Shown here piece by piece: positions 1-5,255 of a stretch of DNA of 5,983 bases. The stretch covers positions 1 through 5,983 of the forward strand of contig JAAUVF010000061.1 in NCBI GenBank assembly GCA_012030815.1, written 5' to 3'. The position numbers were made by a program, and so were the translations under genes. The notes beneath the pieces are model-generated. The model made no database searches and had not been told where the DNA came from. It saw only the letters and a program-made list of their open reading frames with translations. Position 1 is the stretch's first letter. Each line of letters starts with the position of its first letter. The stretch is from Nanobdellota archaeon (GTDB taxonomy: Archaea > Thermoproteota > Nitrososphaeria > Nitrososphaerales > Nitrosopumilaceae).

Positions 1-76
1 CCTCACTTCGAAGTAATGCAATTTCGTCTTCTAGTTTTGCAACTCTCTCATAGATTGTTTCTGCTTCTGAACTCAT
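1..76 (-). CDS. Start of an unidentified coiled-coil protein (partial, runs off the left edge)
   Basis: Only the first 25 codons lie in the window, starting at the ATG at 76-74, so the product cannot be named. The visible N-terminus is charged and helical (MSSEAETIYERVAKLEDEIA and on). Residues I8, V12, L15, I19 and L22 are spaced 4-3-4-3, a clean heptad pattern, so this looks like a short parallel coiled coil or the helix of an oligomerising small protein. No Shine-Dalgarno site precedes the ATG. A TATA-like box ends 24 nt upstream, so the mRNA is probably leaderless and the gene has its own promoter, separate from the zinc-ribbon gene on the same strand. Prefoldin-like or transcription-factor subunits are possible but nothing here decides it. 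Confidence 0.65.
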   Translation of the reverse strand, partial: MSSEAETIYERVAKLEDEIALLRSE

Positions 77-100
77 GATTATCTATCATAAAAAAATTGT

Positions 101-108
101 CTTAAAAA
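101..108 (-). promoter_or_regulatory. Candidate TATA box for the coiled-coil gene
   Basis: On the minus strand this reads TTTTTAAG and ends 24 nt before the ATG at 76. Other boxes in this window show the same spacing, which fits leaderless archaeal transcripts. Found by eye; the region is AT-rich, so chance matches are possible. Confidence 0.4.
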
Positions 109-150
109 GTTATGGGTAAATATTTTGATGGGCTAGTTAGTTTTTTGGAA

Positions 151-312
151 CTACAATTCAAATTCTTGGCGGCACTTTTCACATTTGCCCCTTTCCTGAC
201 CAGGAGGACCAAGGAGGAATACCTTACCAATTGTCTTACATAATGGGCACATACCAGTAGTTGCATTTTTTGGACCACTTCGTATGATTTTTTGAGTTTT
301 TCTACGTCCCAT
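151..312 (-). CDS. Small basic zinc-ribbon protein, 53 aa
   Basis: An intact 53-residue ORF from ATG (312-310) to TAG (153-151). The N-terminal 20 residues are strongly basic (MGRRKTQKIIRSGPKN), suggesting nucleic-acid or ribosome contact. Two CxxC pairs follow, C22-P-L-C25 and C44-E-K-C47, separated by 18 residues: a classic zinc ribbon of four cysteines. Between them is a Gly/Pro-rich turn (LLGPPGQERG). Ribosome-associated proteins and small transcription factors in archaea have this kind of architecture, but I do not recognise a named family, so function is left open. It lies downstream of the exported-protein gene on the same strand, across a 239-nt gap with a T-rich terminator, so it is probably transcribed separately. 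A weak TATA-like box sits 22 nt upstream. Confidence 0.8.
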   Translation of the reverse strand: MGRRKTQKIIRSGPKNATTGMCPLCKTIGKVFLLGPPGQERGKCEKCRQEFEL

Positions 313-334
313 ACAATTACTACTAAAATCGGTC

Positions 335-342
335 TATTAAGT
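335..342 (-). promoter_or_regulatory. Weak candidate TATA box for the zinc-ribbon gene
   Basis: The minus strand reads ACTTAATA, ending 22 nt before the ATG at 312. No Shine-Dalgarno sequence is visible in between, so a leaderless transcript is plausible. The match to a TATA consensus is only fair. Confidence 0.25.
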
Positions 343-512
343 TTAATTTTTCAGCCGTCATAGCGATATTCATCCTAGTATTGAATATGGCTAAAACCAC
401 TAATCAATACAAGAATACCAAATAATGGAATTGACATAATTTCAAATTTGTTATAAAAATAAAGAGTAAATCAACATCATAGATTTCATTTAATTCTAAA
501 AATATCTTAATT

Positions 513-551
513 AAAAAATTAGGAGAAAAAGGAAAAAAGATTCAGAAAAAA
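513..551 (-). terminator. T-rich intrinsic terminator after the exported-protein gene
   Basis: Directly after the TAA at 554-552, the minus strand carries four T-runs of 5-6 bases (plus-strand A-runs at 546-551, 533-538, 526-530 and 513-518). Archaeal RNA polymerase terminates at such T-clusters without needing a hairpin, so this should end the Cys-rich/exported-protein transcript. Confidence 0.6.
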
Positions 552-1027
552 TTACAATCTAGGAATAAATCCCAAGGAATTGTAAATTTCCATTAATCTT
601 TGGATTGATTGATCCTTTTGTTTACTAGATGGTAATTTGGCTAGTATATTTTGTGCCTCTATGACTGCATCAGTTTTGAGAATCATTGTGGCTCCAAGTG
701 TTTTACCATCATTTGCTTTCATTACTGCTCCATAGAAAGAACATTGTCCTTTTGGAATTACGTTGTTTACACCAAGTGTTACTTTTTCCACATCAGATTT
801 AAGATCAATCATAGCAATTGCTAATGGGTAATCGGTTGCACATGCCTTTACTATGTAGCTCCAGTATGGTGAACCTTTTTTGTATTGATCAACTTTAGCT
901 TTAGTCAAGTATTTGCTAACAGAACCATCATGACCAACATATGGTGCTGCCTCAGTGTTTTGTAATGGTGCTATAACTAAGGAACCTACAATAGTAGATA
1001 ATGCAAAAATATTATTTTTTTATTCAT
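552..1027 (-). CDS. Small exported protein with signal peptide; one-base frameshift near the start
   Basis: From 552 to about 1013 the frame codes for a secreted protein, but the ATG at 1027-1025 is one base out of frame. Adding one A to the A7 run (T7 at 1015-1021 on the plus strand) gives a 158-residue product. That product has a textbook signal peptide: basic MNKKNN, then hydrophobic IFALSTIVGSLVIAPL, then QNTEAA with likely cleavage near residues 27-28. The ATG has a strong Shine-Dalgarno site four bases upstream, which supports it as the true start. The mature part has two cysteines (about C63 and C96), which could form a disulfide, and ends in FIPRL. I do not recognise the family. The gene starts 4 nt after the stop of the Cys-rich gene, so the two are co-translated. 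An internal TTG at 908 would give 118 residues but would lose the signal peptide and the ribosome site. Confidence 0.75.
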
Positions 1028-1031
1028 AAAT

Positions 1032-1039
1032 TCACCCCC
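1032..1039 (-). promoter_or_regulatory. Strong Shine-Dalgarno site for the exported-protein gene
   Basis: The minus strand reads GGGGGTGA, ending four bases before the ATG at 1027. It matches the archaeal consensus GGAGGTGA at seven of eight positions. Its final TGA is also the stop codon of the upstream Cys-rich gene. It decides the start of the downstream gene and shows that the apparent N-terminal break is a missing base. Confidence 0.75.
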
Positions 1040-1352
1040 TCGTTTGTTTGACGAGTGTGAAGTATACTTTTGGCAAAGAAATCAAAGTATCGCAGGATAA
1101 ATGAGTACCTGTGATGATGTCCCTTTGGCAATGAAGACATTTTCTAATAGAAGCTCTTTTGCATACTATGCATACAGCAATAGGTGCCAAAGGACCATCA
1201 CAGTTTTCACACGCATATAAAAAATTACATGGAAAATTTGAAGAGACAAAATTATTTTCAGACCTGTTTTCATATTTAGGGGAGACTGATAATTGGTGGG
1301 AATGACAATTCTTTGAAATCAGGTTTTGATTTTGTTCTTCAGTATTACTCAT
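1032..1352 (-). CDS. Cys-rich putative zinc-finger protein, 106 aa
   Basis: The ORF runs from ATG (1352-1350) to TGA (1034-1032). The first 40 residues are polar and look disordered (rich in Asn, Ser, Gln and Glu). The second half carries three CxxC pairs, C48-C51, C61-C64 and C72-C75, followed by H84 and C87. The spacing C72-x2-C75-x8-H84-x2-C87 resembles a treble-clef or LIM/B-box-like zinc site, and the two preceding pairs could form a zinc ribbon. It probably binds two zinc ions and acts in the cytoplasm, since there is no signal peptide. I cannot assign a family. It is translationally coupled to the exported protein downstream, so it could regulate or support that protein; this is inference. 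No ribosome site precedes its ATG, and no clear TATA box is seen. Confidence 0.65.
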   Translation of the reverse strand: MSNTEEQNQNLISKNCHSHQLSVSPKYENRSENNFVSSNFPCNFLYACENCDGPLAPIAVCIVCKRASIRKCLHCQRDIITGTHLSCDTLISLPKVYFTLVKQTRG

Positions 1353-1372
1353 TAAATCATATTTGATAGTTT

Positions 1373-1388
1373 GTTATTAGACAATAAC
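1373..1388. repeat. Short inverted repeat upstream of the Cys-rich gene
   Basis: GTTATT and AATAAC flank a 4-nt loop (AGAC), forming a 6-bp palindrome 21 nt upstream of the ATG at 1352. It could be an operator or a weak hairpin. Being short and AT-rich, it may be chance. Confidence 0.25.
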
Positions 1389-1398
1389 CTAGGATTTG

Positions 1399-1415
1399 TG
1401 GCATGCCTTATGCCA
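1399..1415. repeat. Inverted repeat between tRNA-Ser and the Cys-rich gene
   Basis: TGGCAT and ATGCCA flank a 5-nt loop, giving a 6-bp stem with three G-C pairs, unusual in this AT-rich spacer. It lies 34 nt past the tRNA 3' end and about 47 nt before the next ATG. It may be a processing or regulatory element. No T-run follows it on the minus strand, so it is not a canonical terminator. Confidence 0.3.
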
Positions 1416-1448
1416 AACACCATTTACTCAACTAGTTATGTAATTCAA

Positions 1449-1535
1449 TGGCGCGGGGAGAGGGATTTGAACCCACGAGTCATTGCTGACATGGGATTAG
1501 CAATCCCACGCCCTACCAAGCTAGGCGATCCCCGC
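1449..1535 (-). tRNA. trnS: tRNA-Ser(GCU), CCA end encoded
   Basis: Read on the minus strand from 1535. The acceptor stem GCGGGGA pairs with TCCCCGC (7 bp). The D-arm is GCCT/GGGC with a TAGCTTGGTA-type loop. The anticodon stem TGGGA/TCCCA is perfect around the loop TTGCTAA, giving anticodon GCT (plus-strand 1499-1501), which decodes AGC and AGU. A long variable arm (GTCA-GCAA-TGAC) marks it as class II, as required for serine, and the discriminator base is G73, as expected for tRNA-Ser. CCA follows directly at 1451-1449. The T-arm GTGGG/CCCTC around TTCAAAT has one T.T mismatch at the second pair (1461 with 1475), which is odd and may be a base error. No intron is seen. Confidence 0.95.
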
Positions 1536-1559
1536 ACAGATTGCCTTGAATTAATCTGT
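1536..1559. repeat. Inverted repeat between the tRNA promoter box and the tRNA start
   Basis: ACAGATT and AATCTGT form a perfect 7-bp inverted repeat around a 10-nt centre. It fills the space between the tRNA-Ser 5' end and its TATA-like box, so it spans the expected transcription start. It could be an operator, a leader hairpin for 5' processing, or chance. Confidence 0.35.
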
Positions 1560-1566
1560 AAATAAA
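1559..1566 (-). promoter_or_regulatory. TATA box for tRNA-Ser
   Basis: The minus strand reads TTTATTTA, ending 23 nt upstream of the mature tRNA 5' end. This is where an archaeal TATA box belongs if transcription begins at or just before the tRNA. It lies immediately after the stop codon of the phosphoesterase gene. Confidence 0.5.
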
Positions 1567-1567
1567 T

Positions 1568-2314
1568 TCATTCGTCGCCAAATTGATGATAATTAGTCAC
1601 AATATCATCTAGAACCATTCTTTTTCCACCAACAATTTTTAGATCAACATTGACAGATTTATTGGAAATTGTAATGATATTGTATGTGTTTTCAAATAAT
1701 CCTCGAACTCTTTCAGATGTTGCAGTACCAGCATTTACTACCATTAGTTTTCCAAAATTCCACTCCCATGGCCTATGCTTATGACCACATAAAACAAGAT
1801 CAACTCCGGTATCAAGTATAGTTCGCAAGACATCTCCTGCATCAACTACTGTAAGCTGATCAGAGCCAGTATCAGGAATTGCAATAAGATGATGATGCAT
1901 TGCCAAGATCTTTACTTTATGTTTGTACTTTTTCATTGTTCTTTCAAGCCATAGATTTTGACGATATCCTACTTCACCCTCATTTCTGTCAGGTCTAGCA
2001 GTTCCAAGCGTTACCAAAACTACATCTTCACTTAATTCATTTATTGCTTCAAATGGAAAGAATTTTTTGAATAAAAGATATCCAGTATTTCGATAATCGT
2101 GGTTCCCACTAATATGCAATAATTTTTTTGTGTTAAATTTTGTCAATAATGTCTTACATTCTTCATATTCTTGCATTAGTCCTTCATTTGTCAAATCACC
2201 AGTAACTACAATCACATCAGGGTTTAGTTGATTTACCTCATCAACAAGCTGATCAAACTTATTTTGAAGAAATTGAGATCCTACATGAAGATCAGAGATT
2301 TGTACAATTAGCAT
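1568..2314 (-). CDS. Calcineurin-like metallophosphoesterase, 248 aa
   Basis: An intact 248-residue cytoplasmic protein with every core motif of the calcineurin-like phosphoesterase superfamily in order: D8-L-H10, G39-D40, G70-N71-H72-D73, H140-H141-H142, and G177-H178-x-H180. D8, H10, D40, N71, one His of the 140-142 cluster, H178 and H180 should bind two metal ions (commonly Mn or Fe) and catalyse hydrolysis of a phosphomono- or diester. The overall pattern resembles the CpdA/Icc subgroup, sometimes called class III cyclic-nucleotide phosphodiesterases, but the true substrate in archaea is unknown and cannot be read from sequence. The ATG at 2314 has no Shine-Dalgarno site, and a TATA box ends 23 nt upstream, so the mRNA is leaderless. 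The gene is divergent from the dehydrogenase. No T-run follows the stop, so transcripts may read into tRNA-Ser. Confidence 0.92.
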   Translation of the reverse strand: MLIVQISDLHVGSQFLQNKFDQLVDEVNQLNPDVIVVTGDLTNEGLMQEYEECKTLLTKFNTKKLLHISGNHDYRNTGYLLFKKFFPFEAINELSEDVVLVTLGTARPDRNEGEVGYRQNLWLERTMKKYKHKVKILAMHHHLIAIPDTGSDQLTVVDAGDVLRTILDTGVDLVLCGHKHRPWEWNFGKLMVVNAGTATSERVRGLFENTYNIITISNKSVNVDLKIVGGKRMVLDDIVTNYHQFGDE

Positions 2315-2337
2315 TTTTCTTTTTTTAGTAAATTAAG

Positions 2338-2345
2338 CTAATAAA
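2338..2345 (-). promoter_or_regulatory. TATA box of the phosphoesterase gene
   Basis: The minus strand reads TTTATTAG, ending 23 nt before the ATG at 2314 with no ribosome site between. This spacing indicates a leaderless transcript starting at or next to the ATG. Confidence 0.5.
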
Positions 2346-2357
2346 CTATATCTATAG
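2346..2357. repeat. Palindrome in the divergent promoter region
   Basis: CTATA and TATAG flank two bases, a perfect 12-bp palindrome that abuts the phosphoesterase TATA box on its upstream side, where BRE or regulator contacts would lie. A second small palindrome, ACATGATGT, sits at 2363-2371, the midpoint of the 107-nt divergent spacer. Either could be an operator; both are short and AT-rich. Confidence 0.25.
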
Positions 2358-2389
2358 AAAATACATGATGTGTTAAACTCAAGGTAGAA

Positions 2390-2397
2390 TTAAATAA
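2390..2397 (+). promoter_or_regulatory. TATA box of the dehydrogenase gene
   Basis: TTAAATAA ends 24 nt before the TTG start at 2422. No Shine-Dalgarno sequence lies between them. The spacing supports a leaderless mRNA beginning at the TTG. Confidence 0.5.
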
Positions 2398-2421
2398 TAA
2401 ACACCGCAAGTTTGTGCAGTT

Positions 2422-3452
2422 TTGAGCAAAAAAGCTGCAGTAATGAGAGGGGATGGGATTGGTCCAGAAGTAGTAGACTCTATGCTTAGAGTTTTAAAAG
2501 AATGTAACTCCCAATCAGAGATAATTCTATGTGAAGCAGGCTCTGAACAATGGGACAAAAACGGCAGAAAAGACAAATCATACATCCCAGATTCAACAAT
2601 GAAAATTTTAGAAGAATCTGATGCTTGCTTTAAGGGGCCTACAACAACAATACCAGTACCAGATGCCCCAAGAAGCGTAGCTGTTACATTACGTCAAAAA
2701 TTTGAATTATACTCTAACATCAGACCAACTAAAACATATGACAGACTAACTCCAAATAGAAAATTAGACTGTGTTTGTTTTAGAGAAGCAACTGAAGGAC
2801 TTTACACGGGCTTGGAAGTAAAAGTTACAGATGATGCACAATTGCGATTAGAAAGATCACTAGACAAGGATCTAGTAGATTTATGAAGTCTGCAGTTAAT
2901 TGGGCAAACCAATACAATATGAAAAAAATGGTTGCAATCACAAAAAGAAACATCCTAAAACAAACAGATGGGATATTTTGGGATGAAGTACAAAAATCAA
3001 TTAAAGATACAGACATAAAATTAACAGAAATTTACATTGACAACATGGCTCAACAAATGGTAGTAGCCCCAGAGCAATTCAATGGGGCAGTTTTGGTAAG
3101 TACAAATTTGTTTATGGATATAATATCAGAGTTAGCATCAGGGCTAGTAGGATCAATTGGATTAATTTATTCTGCAAATATGGGAGATAATTTTGCAATG
3201 TTTGAAGCAGCTCATGGAAGTGCACCACAGTTTGCAGGACAAAACAAAGTAAATCCAACTGCAACCGTTCTTTCTGGAGCTTGGATGGTAGAATATCTAG
3301 GAGAACCAGAAATTAGAAATGCAATTTTTGCTGCAACAGAACAAGTGATTAACGAAGGAAAAGTTGTAACGTGGGACATTGGTGGCAATGCAAGTACTAC
3401 ACAGATGACTGATGCCATCATAGCATATGCAAAACAAAAACTACGAAAGTAA
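2422..3452 (+). CDS. icd: Isocitrate/isopropylmalate-family dehydrogenase, probable isocitrate dehydrogenase (one frameshift)
   Basis: The sequence splits into two ORFs, 2422-2886 and 2883-3452. Adding one base near 2840-2841 joins them: after residue 140 the frame continues as IAIRKITRQGSSRF, a normal family segment. The result is 343 residues, typical for the family. Visible motifs are RGDGIGPE (9-16), the substrate loop with R91 and R101, R121 and Y128 in the REATEGLYTG segment, K175, metal ligands D207, D233 and E237, and HGSAP (265-269) before the cofactor loop. Oxidative decarboxylation of isocitrate to 2-oxoglutarate would feed glutamate synthesis and is my preferred role; isopropylmalate or homoisocitrate dehydrogenase is possible. 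The cofactor pair is Gln270-Phe271, not the Lys-Tyr of NADP enzymes or the Asp-Ile of NAD enzymes. The start is TTG, placed by the upstream TATA box and by an in-frame stop at 2398. Confidence 0.85.
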
Positions 3453-3459
3453 AATCATT

Positions 3460-4003
3460 CTATTTTTGTCTAATAGCTTCAACAAGAATCAACTCTTCAA
3501 AAAACATCTTCTTTTTAGCAAGAATTCGCGGTTCAAGGCATAGTTTTTGTGCGTAATCCATTAATTTTTGGTAATTAGAAAGCGAGGTAGTCACAAAAAG
3601 AAATTTGCCACCTATTTTGATATTTTTTGAATCGAATCAAATATTTTTTAGGAATTTCAAATCCTTCAATTCCACCATCCGTAGCTGCGTCTAAGACTTC
3701 ATCAGTTGCAAGATATGGCAAATTACAAACTACTAGATCAAATTCTAAATTTAATGCATCGGCACCATTACAGCAGATCAAATTATTTGTAGGATATGTT
3801 TGATTTTTCAGTACTGTAAAATTAATGTCGGTTCCAACAACAAAAGTAAAATTTTTAGACAAAAGTTTTGTCAAATAACCAGAGCCACTTCCAACATCTA
3901 GAGCAGAAAATCCTTTCTCTTTTTCAATATAATCAGATATGAAAAAGGTATCTTCAGATGGCTGGTACTCATCATCTCTTAAGAATTTGTTTTGCAAGTT
4001 CAA
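3460..4003 (-). CDS. HemK-like class I methyltransferase, Mtq2/PrmC type (two frameshifts)
   Basis: A SAM-dependent methyltransferase. As read, it stops at 3575 after a garbled tail. Adding one A in the run at 3644-3649 and one in the run at 3615-3618 restores a family-like C-terminus (IFDSIQKISKIGGKFLFVTT and on) ending at TAG 3462-3460, 181 residues in total. Motifs are YQPSEDTF (13-20, compare YEPSEDT in archaeal HemK homologues), motif I DVGSGSGYL (36-44), acidic D59 in motif II, and catalytic NLPY (94-97), the N-x-P-Y motif of enzymes that methylate glutamine or adenine. Archaeal relatives methylate release factor aRF1 or other proteins; the target here is inferred. It is last in the operon and overlaps ksgA by 32 nt. 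The start is TTG at 4003, backed by a ribosome site and an in-frame stop directly upstream. Confidence 0.82.
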
Positions 4004-4676
4004 CTATTTCATCTCCTGAAAGATCATCTAATCGTTTCTCAATAACGTTTTCTTTTCCAAACTGCTTAAAGATATTTTGAATTGTCTTTCTTCTATATGA
4101 GAACATTTTATTTATAACATGAATTAGATCTTTTTCAAGGGATTTTTTTTTAATAATTTTTAGAACAACCGAGTCAATCTTTGGAGGTGGTAAAAAATTT
4201 TGTTTTCCAACATCTAAAATTTTTTCTATCTCAAAGGCAGAATTAGCAATTATACTAACGGATCGTCTATTCTTTGCAGATTTTGCAAGTAATTTTCTGC
4301 AAATTCTTTTGAACCATAATCACACCGTGAGAAAAAGGAATGGTTGCAAGCCATTCAATTGCATCTTTACTTTTTGAATATGGTAAATTAGATACAAAAA
4401 TAGAAAAAATATGATTTTGCTTGAATCCATCACCAAACTCTATTGAGAGATTTGCAATGCTGGAAAAACGAGATTTTGTCTTTTCGTATAGTTCTCTATC
4501 AGCATCAATAGAAATAACTTTTTTGCATTTTCACATAATAGTGGAGTCAAAATACCCAATCCAGTACCTAACTCAAAGACTGTGTCGTTTTTACTGATTT
4601 TAGCCTCAAAAGCAATAGATTTTGCGATTGTGTTTGAGGTTAGAAAGTGTTGCCCTAATCTTTTTCGTTTGATCAT
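3972..4676 (-). CDS. ksgA: rRNA adenine N6,N6-dimethyltransferase KsgA/Dim1 (three frameshifts)
   Basis: KsgA/Dim1 dimethylates two adjacent adenines in the 3'-terminal hairpin of 16S rRNA, a late step in small-subunit assembly. As read, the frame breaks after residue 53. Adding one A in each of the runs at 4519-4524, 4307-4310 and 4293-4296 gives a continuous 235-residue protein. Motifs are LGQHFL (7-12), SAM-binding FELGTGLG (34-41), acidic SIDAD (56-60), GDGF (82-85), catalytic NLPY (97-100), MVQKEFAEKL (121-130), FLPPPKIDS (162-170) and FSYRRKTI (193-200), all in family order. It is somewhat shorter than the roughly 270 residues of many homologues. The ATG overlaps the DUF655 stop (ATGA), giving translational coupling. 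The 3' end overlaps the HemK-like gene. An organism lacking functional KsgA is possible, but three losses here look like read errors. Confidence 0.9.
4009..4016 (-). promoter_or_regulatory. Shine-Dalgarno site for the HemK-like gene, inside ksgA
   Basis: The minus strand reads GGAGATGA, five bases before the TTG at 4003, within the last codons of ksgA. Because it is close to the GGAGGTGA consensus, it decides the unusual TTG start. Confidence 0.6.
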
Positions 4677-5237
4677 TTTTTGACAAAGAGATTCATCCTA
4701 CTTTCTCCAGTTATTTCATCCATGATTCTCTCTGAAATATGTTTGACTGGTTCTTTGAATCCCACTCTCTCCTGCAAATCAGCATAACTTTGAAATGCTT
4801 TTTTTCTCTTTCTTCCAACATTGTTTTCATGTATGTTTTCCAATTCCTGGAATTAATTCCAGTGCATGAATTCTTGGAGTCAATGGTCTTGAATTGTTAA
4901 GATAATCTACGAATCTTGTTTCATTATGAGTTACAATGTTTTCAACTACACCGCGTAATTCGCTTTGAGCAGAAGATGAGATGTGTTCATATTCTAATTT
5001 TCCTAAAACAGAAAGTACTTTTGTTCTTCCATCTTTTCCAATGTAGATTCTTTCTCCAACATCAAATGTAGAGTTTGGAACTCCAAGAACTTCCAATAAA
5101 GTAAGTCGGTCTTCACCAATTGCAGTAATAATAATTCCATCACGTCCACGTACGGTAGATGACTTACCACGTGGGTTAAAATCTAAAACATATGCATATT
5201 CCTCATATTTTCTAGGAGGGGATTGTGCCCTGTGCAA
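4673..5237 (-). CDS. DUF655 family protein, putative RNA/DNA-binding (two frameshifts)
   Basis: An archaeal conserved protein of the DUF655 family, which habitually sits between rpoF and ksgA. As read, it stops at 4827 right after the GIGK motif. Adding one A in the run at 4836-4839 and one in the run at 4799-4805 restores a continuation (TYMKTMLEEREKKAFQSYAD and on) to TGA 4675-4673, for 188 residues. The N-terminal half (about 13-90) is beta-rich and OB-fold-like, with YEEYAYVLDF and GERIYIGKDGR. A helix-hairpin-helix motif lies at about 126-137 (LELIPGIGKTYM), which usually contacts nucleic-acid backbone. Its biochemical role is not established; the operon suggests rRNA processing or ribosome assembly. 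The start is TTG at 5237, five bases after a ribosome site, with a stop in frame seven codons upstream. Confidence 0.87.
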
Positions 5238-5243
5238 AATAAA

Positions 5244-5250
5244 TCTCCTT
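5244..5250 (-). promoter_or_regulatory. Shine-Dalgarno site for the DUF655 gene
   Basis: The minus strand reads AAGGAGA in the 18-nt gap after the rpoF stop, six bases before the TTG at 5237. It supports that non-ATG start. Confidence 0.55.
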
Positions 5251-5255
5251 GAAAC

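Larger units (their letters stand above)
313..551. other. Intergenic region, 239 nt, no convincing gene
   Basis: Very AT-rich. It holds the T-rich terminator of the exported-protein gene at its right end and a weak promoter for the zinc-ribbon gene at its left end. On the minus strand a 20-codon hydrophobic ORF (437-375) and a 16-codon ORF (starting near 372) occur, but neither has a good ribosome site and both are within chance expectation. I see no stable RNA fold. Confidence 0.5.

Noticed and set aside
1371..1565. 64-codon ORF on the plus strand
   Set aside because: It is the antisense of tRNA-Ser; the RGERDLNPR-type peptide is a well-known artefact of translating the reverse complement of tRNA genes.
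2379..2585. 68-codon ORF on the minus strand
   Set aside because: It is the antisense shadow of the dehydrogenase start and spans its promoter; no ribosome site or family motif.
2825..3016. 63-codon hydrophobic ORF on the minus strand
   Set aside because: Antisense to the dehydrogenase; its hydrophobic look comes from the complement of A-rich codons.
3212..3421. 69-codon ORF on the minus strand
   Set aside because: Antisense to the conserved C-terminal half of the dehydrogenase.
2883..3452. A separate 189-residue half-dehydrogenase gene
   Set aside because: The segment directly upstream of its ATG, read in the same frame, codes for a normal family segment that connects to the first half after one base is added; a split gene would not preserve it.
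3575..4839. Programmed frameshifting or transcript slippage as the general explanation
   Set aside because: Several break points lie in runs of only four A residues or fewer, too short for efficient slippage, and nine sites in unrelated genes would be required.
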